Position numbers and translations under genes: made by a program | Assembly: GCA_964482135.1 (NCBI GenBank) | Contig: CAYZWF010000018.1 | Location: forward strand, 1-41,808 | DNA length: 41,808 nucleotides | Reading direction: 5' to 3' | Origin: UBA11136 sp964482135 | Lineage (GTDB): Bacteria > Pseudomonadota > Alphaproteobacteria > UBA11136 | Notes under the pieces: generated by a model | Database searches by the model: none | Told to the model about the DNA's origin: nothing | The model's input: only the letters and a program-made list of their open reading frames with translations | In this document: piece after piece, positions 25,146 to 32,060 of the stretch | How the letters are laid out: each line of letters opens with the position of its first letter | How positions within the stretch are numbered: the first letter of the stretch is position 1

Positions 25146-25957
25146 GATGTGATCTTTTCCCCCATCAGGAGAAGGAAAGCAACCACCACGGGGGACACCG
25201 CAAGCAGGCCGTCAAACCGGTCAAGCGCGCCGCCATGGCCGGGAATCAGATGGCTTGTGTCCTTGACGCCGAAATGTCTTTTTACGAAGGATTCGAACAA
25301 ATCGCCCATTTGCTCCACCAGTGCGAGAAAAGCCCCAAAACACACCAGGGGCCAGAGCGAAAACCCGGCTCCAGCCAGCCCCACCAACAGGCCACTGACA
25401 AGAGCCGCCGCCGCGACCCCGCCAGCCAGGCCAGCCCAGGTCTTATTGGGGCTCACCCGGGGCGCCAGCTTGGGGCCACCGATCAGGGTTCCGGCGCAGT
25501 ACGCTCCCGTATCCGTGGCCCAGACAACGCCAAAAATCCAGAACAGAACCTCGCCCCCCATCCCCGGCAGATCACGCAGCCATAGAAGCGCTATACAAGG
25601 CACGGCGATATAGACGATGCCAAGTGCCTGCCACGGGGGAGACCCTTCCCTAAAACGTAGCCCGAGAAAATAGACCAAGAGAACGACCGCCGGAATCAGA
25701 AAAAGCGCTTCGCGCATATGACCCGCCCCGGCGAGAATAACAGCGAGTCCGGTCCCCATGATCAGGGTCACGCCGGGCGCCTCGAAACGCGCCCCGCCGC
25801 ACAGCCTCCCCCATTCCCAGGCCATAACGAGAGAAATCAGAACCAGCATGAGAGTGAAATAGGGTGCTCCGGCATATATTGCCGCCAAAATGGGCGGCAC
25901 CAGGACGAGAGTGGAAAGAATGCGGGTTCCCAATCCGCCGAAAACGGTGTCAGACAC
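25142..25957 (-). CDS. cdsA: Phosphatidate cytidylyltransferase
   Basis: Makes CDP-diacylglycerol, the precursor of all phospholipids, in the inner membrane. I place the start at GTG 25957 (271 residues): it follows a GGAG element, overlaps the uppS stop by eight bases and gives a normal N-terminus (VSDTVFGGLGTRILS). The frame is open upstream to 26263, but that part is antisense-frame noise over uppS. Seven to eight hydrophobic helices are visible. The CDS signature is complete: SFVKRHFGVKDTSHLIPGHGGALDRFD, with the Lys-Asp pair and PGHGG. The upstream WATDTGAY and SPNKTWAG motifs are also present. Confidence 0.94.
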   Translation of the reverse strand: MSDTVFGGLGTRILSTLVLVPPILAAIYAGAPYFTLMLVLISLVMAWEWGRLCGGARFEAPGVTLIMGTGLAVILAGAGHMREALFLIPAVVLLVYFLGLRFREGSPPWQALGIVYIAVPCIALLWLRDLPGMGGEVLFWIFGVVWATDTGAYCAGTLIGGPKLAPRVSPNKTWAGLAGGVAAAALVSGLLVGLAGAGFSLWPLVCFGAFLALVEQMGDLFESFVKRHFGVKDTSHLIPGHGGALDRFDGLLAVSPVVVAFLLLMGEKITS

Positions 25958-26690
25958 CAGTTGCTCCGTAGCGTCGCTCGCGCTGACGGAATTCGGCGAT
26001 GGCGTCAACGAGATCCTGTTTACAGAAATCCGGCCACAGCTTTTCGGTAAAAACCAGTTCGGCGTAGGCCGACTGCCACAAAAGAAAGTTGGAAAGCCGC
26101 ATCTCGCCGCTGGTGCGGATGACAAGATCGGGATCGGGGATGCCGGTAGTGGAGAGGCGGGCGGTAAAGTCCTCTTCCGAAATGGTCTCGGGATCGAGTC
26201 CGCCAGCAACCGCTTCACGGGCGATACGGCGCGTAGCCTCAACGATCTCGTGGCGGCTGCCATAACTCAGCGCCAGGGTGAAATGAAGCGCCGTGTTATC
26301 CCGCGTCCGTCTTTCGGAGTCTTCCACCAGGGCAATGATGTCCTTGTGCAGCCGTTGCCTGTCGCCGATGACGCGTATCCGAACCCCGTTGGCATACAGT
26401 TCGGCCAGCTCACTGCGCAGATAGTGACGCAGGAGGCCCATCAGTTCGCCCACCTCCTCGGCGGGACGGCGCCAGTTTTCCGAGGAAAAGCCGTAGACCG
26501 TCAGATAGGAAATTCCCAGTTCCCTGGCGGCGATGATAATTTCGCGCAGGGTTTCAGCCCCCTGCTTGTGGCCCGCGATCTTGGGCAGACGGCGTTCCCG
26601 CGCCCAGCGTCCGTTACCATCCATAATGATGGCCACATGCGCCGGAGGAGAAGGCGGATCGTCATGTCGGGGCGCGGGTTCCATCCCCAT
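25950..26690 (-). CDS. uppS: Undecaprenyl diphosphate synthase
   Basis: Cis-prenyltransferase that makes the C55 lipid carrier for peptidoglycan and O-antigen. The 246 residues show HVAIIMDGNGRWA with the catalytic Asp23, HKQGAETLREII, LTVYGFSSENWRRP, and the C-terminal PDPDLVIRTSGEMRLSNFLLWQSAYAE and WPDF motifs. The stop overlaps the cdsA start and the start overlaps the frr stop by one base, so translation is coupled along frr-uppS-cdsA. The first 16 residues are Pro/Asp-rich and not conserved. Confidence 0.97.
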   Translation of the reverse strand: MGMEPAPRHDDPPSPPAHVAIIMDGNGRWARERRLPKIAGHKQGAETLREIIIAARELGISYLTVYGFSSENWRRPAEEVGELMGLLRHYLRSELAELYANGVRIRVIGDRQRLHKDIIALVEDSERRTRDNTALHFTLALSYGSRHEIVEATRRIAREAVAGGLDPETISEEDFTARLSTTGIPDPDLVIRTSGEMRLSNFLLWQSAYAELVFTEKLWPDFCKQDLVDAIAEFRQRERRYGATGV

Positions 26691-27247
26691 TACACCTGCA
26701 TAATTTCCTTTTCCTTGACCTCGAGAAGCTCATCAATGGATTTGGTATGGGTATCGGTGAGCTTCTGCGCTTCATCGGCCTTGTCGTGGTGGGCATCCTG
26801 GGATAGATCCCCGGCTTTCTCCATTTTCTTCAGCTTGTCCATGGCGTCACGGCGCACATTGCGCACCGCAACACGGGCCTGTTCCGCATATTTGTGGGCA
26901 ATTTTCGTGATTTCCGTGCGCCGTTCCTCGGACAGGTCGGGAATGGGAACACGCACCAGCTGGCCCTCGGACATGGGATTGAGCCCGAGATCGGCGTCAC
27001 GGATCGCATTTTCCACGGCCTGAACCAGCGATTGGTCCCAGACCTGAACCGTCAGCAGCCGGGGCTCCGGCACGCTGATGGTGCCCACCTGGGGTATGGG
27101 CATGGCGGACCCGTAGGCATCCACCACAATGGGCTCCAGCAGGCTGGCCGAAGCGCGTCCGGTACGCAGCCCGGCGAATTCCTTGCGCAAGACTTCCACC
27201 GCGCCGTCCATGCGGCGGTTGATGTCGGAAAGATCAAAATCGGTCAT
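26690..27247 (-). CDS. frr: Ribosome recycling factor
   Basis: With EF-G and IF3 it splits post-termination ribosomes. The 185 residues are the normal length, a three-helix bundle with a small beta/alpha domain. Motifs are FAGLRTGRASASLLEPIVVDAYG, VPEPRLLTVQVWDQSLVQAVENAI, GQLVRVPIPDLSEERR and the C-terminal SIDELLEVKEKEIMQV. It starts three bases after the pyrH stop and overlaps uppS by one base. Confidence 0.97.
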   Translation of the reverse strand: MTDFDLSDINRRMDGAVEVLRKEFAGLRTGRASASLLEPIVVDAYGSAMPIPQVGTISVPEPRLLTVQVWDQSLVQAVENAIRDADLGLNPMSEGQLVRVPIPDLSEERRTEITKIAHKYAEQARVAVRNVRRDAMDKLKKMEKAGDLSQDAHHDKADEAQKLTDTHTKSIDELLEVKEKEIMQV

Positions 27248-27250
27248 CCT

Positions 27251-28003
27251 TCACCCCTTTTCGCTGATGACGGTGAATGTACCCTTGCCCCGGATCACCT
27301 CGGCGAAGGCGCCGGGGGTATTGATGGAGAATACCAGAATGGAAATATTATTTTCACGGGCAAGGGAAATCGCCGCCGCGTCCATCACTTTAAGGTCACG
27401 GGAGAGAACGTCGAGATAGCTTAGAGTCTCAAAACGCTTGGCATCCGGGTCTTTCACCGGGTCGGCGCTGTAGACGCCATCCACCTTGGTGGCCTTGAAC
27501 AACGCCTGGCAGCCCATTTCCGAGGCACGCAGGGCGGCGGCGGTATCGGTGGTGAAAAAGGGGTTGCCGGTTCCGGCGGCGAAAATGACGATCCTGCCAC
27601 GCTCCATATGGCGCTCGGCGCGGCGGCGAATATAGGGTTCGCACACCGCCTGCATGGGAATGGCGGAAAGAACGCGGGTATCCATGCCCGCCTTTTCCAG
27701 GGCGTTTTGCAGGGACAGGGCGTTCATAACGGTAGCCAGCATGCCCATGTAATCGGCGGTGGCCCGTTCCATGCCGTCGGCGGCGCCGGATATTCCCCGG
27801 AAAATATTTCCGCCCCCCACCACCAGGGCGATCTGGACGCCGAGGGCGTGGACGGCGGCGATTTCCCGGGCGATGCGAGTGACCGTGTCGGGATTGATGC
27901 CGTATTTGTCCTCGCCCATCAGGGCTTCGCCGGACAGCTTCAGCAAAATACGGCCGTATTTGGCATCCTCGGAAAGAGTCGATTCAGGCACAGCGGAATC
28001 CAC
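27251..28003 (-). CDS. pyrH: Uridylate kinase
   Basis: Phosphorylates UMP to UDP; hexameric amino-acid-kinase-fold enzyme usually controlled by GTP and UTP. The start at GTG 28003 (250 residues) follows a run of six to seven G residues at good distance. An alternative TTG at 28027 would add eight residues without a ribosome-binding sequence. The N-terminal dozen residues before YGRILLKLSGEALMG are unconserved. Motifs are VVGGGNIFRG, ADYMGMLATVMNAL, GTGNPFFTTDTAAALRASE and KATKVDGVYSADP, with DAAAISLARENNI near the C-terminus. Between tsf and frr as in most proteobacteria. Confidence 0.96.
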   Translation of the reverse strand: MDSAVPESTLSEDAKYGRILLKLSGEALMGEDKYGINPDTVTRIAREIAAVHALGVQIALVVGGGNIFRGISGAADGMERATADYMGMLATVMNALSLQNALEKAGMDTRVLSAIPMQAVCEPYIRRRAERHMERGRIVIFAAGTGNPFFTTDTAAALRASEMGCQALFKATKVDGVYSADPVKDPDAKRFETLSYLDVLSRDLKVMDAAAISLARENNISILVFSINTPGAFAEVIRGKGTFTVISEKG

Positions 28004-28045
28004 GTATTCGCCCCCCCGGCACAGCAATAAAAGAAAGGGTTTTTA

Positions 28046-28059
28046 CCCCGTTACCGGGG
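28046..28059 (-). terminator. Hairpin with GNRA-type loop between tsf and pyrH
   Basis: On the minus strand CCCCG-GTAA-CGGGG forms a five-pair GC stem closed by a GUAA (GNRA) tetraloop, followed by UAAAAACCCUUUCUUUU. It sits in the 105-bp gap after tsf and could attenuate transcription into pyrH or mark a processing site. The following U-tract is interrupted, so full termination is unlikely. Confidence 0.4.
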
Positions 28060-28132
28060 AACATACATCATTCCGCAAGCTTGCACCCGCAGAAATCGCC
28101 ACGGAAATCACGCCCGGAAATCAGCGGGGAAC

Positions 28133-29059
28133 TCAGTTGCCCGCGGTGGCGGCCACCTCGGCGGCAAAATCCTCTTCCTTGCGCTCCACACCTTCGCCCA
28201 GTGCAAAGCGCAGGAATCCGGTGACGCTCACCTCGGCGCCCATATCCTTGGCGGCCTCGGCAATGGCCTGGCCCACCTTGTTTTCGCCGTCGATGACGAA
28301 GGTCTGATCGAGCAGCACCACTTCCTCGAAGAATTTACGGAGACGGCCATCCACCATTTTGTCGATGATTTCCTCGGGCTTGCCGCTGGCGCGGGCCTGT
28401 TCGGCGAGAACGGCGCGCTCGCGTTCTATGAGGCCGGGATCGAGATCATCCTGGCTCACCGACTGGGGATTGGCGGCGGCCACATGCATGGCCAGCTGTT
28501 TGCCCAGTTCAGCGAGCTTTTCCTTGTCGCCGCCAGACGATAGGCCCACCAGAACACCGATACGGCCCAGACCCGGAGCCGCCGAATTGTGGATATAACT
28601 GGCCACCACGCCTTCTTCCACCTGGAGGTGGGTGGCGCGGCGAAAGGTCATGTTCTCGCCGATGGTGGCGATCAGATGGGTCAGTTCCTCTTCCACGTTG
28701 CGCCCGGTTTCGGGATAGTCCCCGGCCAGCAACGAAGGAAGATCATCGCCCTTTTCCAGGGCGATCCCGACCACGGCCCGGACATAGGCCTGGAAAACCT
28801 CGTTGCGGGAGACGAAATCGGTTTCGGCGTTGACTTCCACAAGCGCGCCCAGATTTCCCTCCACGGCGACCCCGATCAGGCCTTCCGCGGCGACGCGTCC
28901 AGATTTCTTGGCCGCCGCCGCCATGCCCTTCTTGCGCAGCCAGTCCACGGCTGCCTCGAGATCGCCAGCGGTCTCGCCCAGGGCCTTTTTGCAATCCATC
29001 ATGCCCACGCCGGTCTTGTCGCGGAGCTCTTTAACCAGCGATGCCGTGATTTCAGCCAT
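28133..29059 (-). CDS. tsf: Elongation factor Ts
   Basis: Nucleotide exchange factor for EF-Tu. The 308 residues include the N-terminal UBA-like domain with the EF-Ts signature LRDKTGVGMMDCKKAL and the second conserved block EGLIGVAVEGNLGALVEVNAETDFVSRN. The two core subdomains and the C-terminal QTFVIDGENKVGQAI segment follow. It lies downstream of rpsB across a 91-bp, very AT-rich spacer and upstream of pyrH. Confidence 0.97.
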   Translation of the reverse strand: MAEITASLVKELRDKTGVGMMDCKKALGETAGDLEAAVDWLRKKGMAAAAKKSGRVAAEGLIGVAVEGNLGALVEVNAETDFVSRNEVFQAYVRAVVGIALEKGDDLPSLLAGDYPETGRNVEEELTHLIATIGENMTFRRATHLQVEEGVVASYIHNSAAPGLGRIGVLVGLSSGGDKEKLAELGKQLAMHVAAANPQSVSQDDLDPGLIERERAVLAEQARASGKPEEIIDKMVDGRLRKFFEEVVLLDQTFVIDGENKVGQAIAEAAKDMGAEVSVTGFLRFALGEGVERKEEDFAAEVAATAGN

Positions 29060-29093
29060 TTCTAATCCTCACTACGAACAGAATATAACAATA

Positions 29094-29124
29094 TGCTGAT
29101 ATATAATTATAATATTAGTCAGCA
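29094..29124 (-). repeat. AT-rich inverted repeat in the rpsB-tsf spacer
   Basis: TGCTGA (29094-29099) and TCAGCA (29119-29124) flank a 19-base A/T-only core containing TATAATTATA-like palindromic sequence. On the minus strand the core includes a perfect TATAAT, but no convincing -35 element lies 16-18 bases upstream. It may be a cruciform or hairpin affecting tsf expression, or a weak internal promoter. Confidence 0.45.
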
Positions 29125-29150
29125 CTTAACCGTATTGAGAGCCGCATTCC

Positions 29151-30383
29151 CTACTTTTTGGCGGCGGGAGCTTTCTTTCCGGCAGTCTTTTTCGGGGCCG
29201 CTTTCTTATCGTCCTTATCCGCCTTCTTGGCTTCTTTCTTGGGGGCTTCTTTTTTGGCCGGCTCTTTCTTCGCAGCGGCCTTCTTCTCTGTCTTTTGGGC
29301 GGGGGCCTTTTTCTCCTCGGCCTTCTTGGGAGCGGCTTTCTTGTCGGCCTCCTTCTTCGCAGCGGCCTTCTTGGTTTCTTTCTTGGCGGCCGCCTTCTTT
29401 TCCTCGACCTTCTTGGGAGCTTCTTTCTTCTTGGTCTCTTTCTGGGGGGCCGCTTTCTTCTCTTCGCCCGCAGCTTCCGTCACTGGCGCGGCGGCGGCGG
29501 GAATCTTCGATTTTTTGGTCTTCACTTCCAGAGTCTTCGCTTCGGGAGTCTTTACTTCTGGGGCCTGGGTTTCGGAAGCCTTGGTTTTCGCCGCTTCTTC
29601 CGAAGTTTTTTCCGAAATTTCCTTGGCGGTTTCGGCAGGCAGAACCTCCACCGGCGCCTCTTCCATGGCTCCCAGATCACCGGGCGCGGCGGCCAGGGAA
29701 TCCTGGAGACCGTCGAGAATGGTATCGGCGAACAACGAACAGTAAAGGTCGATAGCGCGCATGGAATCATCGTTTCCGGGGATCGGATAGGCGATGCCGT
29801 CGGGGTCCGAATTGCTGTCGATGATCGCCACCACGGGAATGCCGAGCTTGTTGGCTTCCTGGACGGCAATGGATTCCTTGACCGTATCGATCACGAACAG
29901 AATGTCGGGAAGGCTGCCGAGCTCCCTGATGCCGCCCAGGGAACGGTCGAGCTTGTCGCGTTCGCGCTGGATCTTGAGCAGTTCCTTCTTGGTGAAACCC
30001 ACTTCATCCTTGCCCAGCAGCTCGTCGAGCTCGCGCAGGCGGCGGATGGAGACCGACACCGTTTTCCAGTTGGTCAGCATGCCGCCGAGCCAGCGGTGGT
30101 TGACGTAGTACTGGCCGCAACGCTTGGCGGCCTCGGCGATGGGGGTGGAGGCCTGGCGCTTGGTGCCGACGAAGAGCACCCGGCCGCCCGAGGCGGACAC
30201 GTCGCGGGCCGCCTGCATGGCCCGATACAGCATGGGAACCGTCTGTTGCAGGTCGATAATGTGAATCTTGTTGCGGACGCCGAAAATAAACGGCTCCATT
30301 TTCGGATTCCAGCGGCGGGTGTGATGACCGAAGTGAGCGCCGGCCTCAAGCAGCTGGCGCATGGTAAAGCTAGGCAAAGCCAT
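29151..30383 (-). CDS. rpsB: Ribosomal protein S2 with long Lys/Ala tail
   Basis: Small-subunit protein at the head-body junction, needed for S1 binding. The start at ATG 30383 gives the family N-terminus MALPSFTMRQLLEAGAHFGH, with AAAAGGA about ten bases upstream. Residues 1-232 are the normal S2 core (RWNPKMEPFIFGVRN, FVGTKRQAS, NHRWLGGMLTNWKT, LPDILFVID, IPVVAIIDSNSDPDGIAYPIPGNDDS). An acidic/Pro/Thr linker occupies 233-305. Residues 306-410 are almost only Lys, Ala, Glu and Pro (40 of the last 100 residues are Lys), resembling a histone H1-type tail. Total 410 residues versus about 240-270 in most bacteria. First gene of the superoperon. Confidence 0.97.
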   Translation of the reverse strand: MALPSFTMRQLLEAGAHFGHHTRRWNPKMEPFIFGVRNKIHIIDLQQTVPMLYRAMQAARDVSASGGRVLFVGTKRQASTPIAEAAKRCGQYYVNHRWLGGMLTNWKTVSVSIRRLRELDELLGKDEVGFTKKELLKIQRERDKLDRSLGGIRELGSLPDILFVIDTVKESIAVQEANKLGIPVVAIIDSNSDPDGIAYPIPGNDDSMRAIDLYCSLFADTILDGLQDSLAAAPGDLGAMEEAPVEVLPAETAKEISEKTSEEAAKTKASETQAPEVKTPEAKTLEVKTKKSKIPAAAAPVTEAAGEEKKAAPQKETKKKEAPKKVEEKKAAAKKETKKAAAKKEADKKAAPKKAEEKKAPAQKTEKKAAAKKEPAKKEAPKKEAKKADKDDKKAAPKKTAGKKAPAAKK

Positions 30384-30520
30384 GAGTTCGTATCCTTTTC
30401 CGGTTGGACCTCCGCGGAAGAACATCCGGGGGCATATTTCATCCCGCCGGACACCGGAGCGGACCTTGGGGATATGTCCCCCGCGGCCGCATTTCCGCGT
30501 GTGAATTTAACAAGGAGGGC

Positions 30521-30549
30521 CATATAGCCCTATCCCCGGGCCTTGGCAA
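30521..30549 (-). promoter_or_regulatory. Candidate rpsB promoter
   Basis: On the minus strand TTGCCA (30549-30544) and TATATG (30526-30521) are spaced by exactly 17 bases and match sigma-70 at 5 and 4 of 6 positions. They lie between the irr stop and rpsB, giving a leader of about 130 bases. Within the leader, GGGG-ACATAT-CCCC and further GC-rich inverted repeats could fold, which would suit the S2 autoregulation known for rpsB leaders. Confidence 0.55.
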
Positions 30550-30569
30550 GGCAAAAAGCCTCTAAATCC

Positions 30570-30986
30570 CTAACGGTTTTTCAGGCGAACGGTGACGCTG
30601 ATGCTGGAAATATCGGCGCCCTCGGGCGCATCGGGAAAGCGGCTGAAGTCTATCTTGTCGCCGGGAATGTCCTGCAACCGGCCTTCGTCCTCGAACAGGA
30701 AGTGATGATGGGCAGTGAGATTGGTGTCGAAACAGGACAGGCCCGAGGCCACGCTGATTTCCCGCAACAGCTCGGCCTTGGTGAACTGGTGGAGGGTATT
30801 GTAGACCGTGGCCCGCGAGATGCCGGTGCCCAGATTCCTGGATTCCTGGTAGAGGGCGTCCGCCGTTATGTGGCGGTCGCCTTTCCCGAACAGCAGCTTG
30901 GCGAGAATCTGGCGCTGGCGCGTGGGACGGATGCCGTGAGTCCTGAGGCGATTGAGAACGGAGGGAGTTTGCTCAAGAGATATCAC
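30570..30986 (-). CDS. irr: Fur-family iron response regulator, Irr type
   Basis: Alphaproteobacterial iron/heme-responsive repressor-activator. The 138-residue protein has the Fur winged helix (GIRPTRQRQILAKLLF, HITADALYQES, ISRATVYNTLHQFTKAELLREI). The Irr-type triple His at 93-95 (DTNLTAHHHF) is followed by the FEDEGRLQDIPGD and ISSISVTVRLKNR segments. The cysteine pairs of zinc-dependent Fur/PerR and the GCPWHD heme motif of Bradyrhizobium Irr are both absent, as in many Irr proteins. The start is GTG at 30986 with AAAGGG about ten bases upstream, and no in-frame ATG is available. A stem-loop and a boxA-like element lie upstream. Confidence 0.85.
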   Translation of the reverse strand: MISLEQTPSVLNRLRTHGIRPTRQRQILAKLLFGKGDRHITADALYQESRNLGTGISRATVYNTLHQFTKAELLREISVASGLSCFDTNLTAHHHFLFEDEGRLQDIPGDKIDFSRFPDAPEGADISSISVTVRLKNR

Positions 30987-31035
30987 GGGGCGCGCCCTTT
31001 CGCTGTCACGGGGGTGTGATCTTCCTTGAGATGGG

Positions 31036-31063
31036 GAGTGTGGAACGAAAAAACACTCTTTTT
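31036..31063 (+). terminator. Stem-loop with T-tract in the irr leader region
   Basis: GAGTGT (31036-31041) pairs with ACACTC (31053-31058), and TTTTT follows at 31059-31063 on the + strand. No + strand gene precedes it. On the minus strand the same stem lies about 50 bases upstream of the irr start, where it could influence irr expression. The 11-base loop makes it a modest hairpin. Confidence 0.3.
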
Positions 31064-31185
31064 ATGTGACCGCCCCGCCGCTTTTCCCGCCGCTCTTACG
31101 GTAGCGGTCCCGGCTTCCCGGCCCCGCGTTATAAGCGGTGGGGAAATTTTCCATAATCCAGTACAAAAACCAAAATGTCGTCATT

Positions 31186-31266
31186 TGTTAACATGGGCCG
31201 GGAAGCCTGGCGTTGCGCGGCTTTCATGGCGTCCACAGCAGCGAAACCGGCGTTTTCATGTTAACA
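31186..31266. repeat. Pair of inverted TGTTAACATG repeats
   Basis: TGTTAACATG at 31186-31195 and its exact complement CATGTTAACA at 31257-31266 are 61 bases apart in the gene-free stretch upstream of irr. Each contains the palindrome GTTAAC. They could be paired operator sites or the arms of a long stem. No regulator is identified. Confidence 0.5.
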
Positions 31267-31321
31267 TTTGTCATCATTTTTGATGCGATGCGGCGCGGGT
31301 GCGAAGACGCGCGGAAACGCG

Positions 31322-31355
31322 CCCCCTTCTCTCTTTCTTTACACTGTCAAAGAGC
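31322..31355 (-). promoter_or_regulatory. boxA-like rRNA leader sequence without rRNA genes
   Basis: On the minus strand GCTCTTTGACA (31355-31345), followed by GTGTAAAGAAAGAGAGAAGG, closely resembles the boxA antitermination region found in alphaproteobacterial pre-16S leaders (CTCTTTGACA...GAAGAAAGAGA). No 16S rRNA follows, and the next gene downstream is irr. TTGACT (31465-31460) upstream could be a -35 element, but the -10 is not clear. Confidence 0.5.
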
Positions 31356-31470
31356 TGTACTTGTTTGCTTCGCTGCGCCCTGCGGTCGTTCCTCGCCGCC
31401 GGCGGGTATCTCGCCCATAACCGGACGAGGATAATATTCCTATCATAAAGAGGGGTGGGAGTCAATAGCG

Positions 31471-31571
31471 CCAGGGTACGTCGGCGCGAGAAAAGAGGCT
31501 CTACAAAAAGCCCACGGCCCAGGGTACGTCGGGCCGAGAAAAGAAGTCCGGGGTCAGGGGCCAGGGTACGT
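31471..31571. repeat. Three spaced copies of CCAGGGTACGT
   Basis: Exact 11-base copies begin at 31471, 31519 and 31561. The first two extend to near-identical 26-base units, CCAGGGTACGTCGG followed by CGAGAAAAGA-like sequence. Spacing is 48 and 42 bases. They lie between the boxA-like leader and the restriction remnant. Confidence 0.75.
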
Positions 31572-31601
31572 TTAGGTACTGCGGCCTCCAACAAAAAGGC
31601 C

Positions 31602-31626
31602 AATTAAGTAGGGTGTCCCCATAATC
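31602..31626. mobile_element. Possible REP/RAYT-type element end
   Basis: AATTAAGTAGGGTGTCCCCATAAT resembles, from memory, the AATTAAGTATGGTGTCCCC sequences that flank REP-associated tyrosine transposase genes in many proteobacteria. No transposase is present. It begins 15 bases beyond the stop of the restriction-subunit fragment. The assignment is tentative and unverified. Confidence 0.3.
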
Positions 31627-31640
31627 TATTTTTTGGTGGC

Positions 31641-32021
31641 TTACCCCTTAATACGTGCATCAGCACACCAAACTCCTAGCTCATGGAGTTTTTGTCGCAA
31701 AGTATTAAATCGTTTGATAGCCGCTGAGATGTTTCGTTGAAGATCGATGTCAAAATCGTTTTCGTTTACAACAGGCATGGTAACTGACAGCTGCTTTACG
31801 CGGTTGTACAACTTAGCTTCATATTCAAAGTTCCCCTCGGCGATAGCTTCGGCTAGTTGATAAGCGAGATATTCAAGGTCGATATCCTCTCTGTTGGCCT
31901 CGATAATCATTACATCATCGTGAATAACGCACTCTTCATCTCTCACGAAAACGGCACCAACATACCGTCCCCCTGAATGCAGGCTGATTATGGTTGCAAC
32001 CCGCGATAGAGCAAAGACAAT
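31641..32021 (-). pseudogene. C-terminal remnant of a restriction specificity (HsdS-like) subunit
   Basis: An open frame of 126 codons runs from just after a stop at 32022-32024 to TAA at 31641. It has no plausible full start; a GTG at 31946 would give 101 residues. The translation looks like the second half of a type I or type IIG specificity/target-recognition domain: ALSRVATIIS, GGRYVGAVFVRDEECVIHDDVMII, IDLEYLAYQL, YNRVKQLSVTMPV, DFDIDLQRNISAAIKRFN and a closing helix LRQKLHELGVW. The upstream target domain and any methylase or nuclease gene are missing. Codon use is clearly more AT-rich than dnaE and irr beside it, which fits acquired DNA now decaying. Confidence 0.6.
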
Positions 32022-32060
32022 TTAGAGATCGGCCTCACTTACGCGTTTTAGGGTACCCCC

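Noticed and set aside
25958..26263. Upstream extension of the cdsA frame
   Set aside because: It overlaps uppS in another frame with Ser/Pro/Arg-rich noise. The GTG at 25957 has a ribosome-binding sequence and the normal N-terminus.
29154..29468. CRISPR-like or tandem DNA repeats in the rpsB tail
   Set aside because: The periodicity comes from Lys/Ala/Glu codons in a coding frame. There are no identical repeats with unique spacers.
29158..30527. Long + strand frames full of Phe/Leu/Gly over rpsB
   Set aside because: They are the complement of the Lys/Ala tail codons and appear hydrophobic only for that reason.
30987..31640. tRNA or small RNA gene in the gap upstream of irr
   Set aside because: No cloverleaf, TPsiC-type box or CCA end could be found on either strand. 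Only leader-like and repeat elements are supported.
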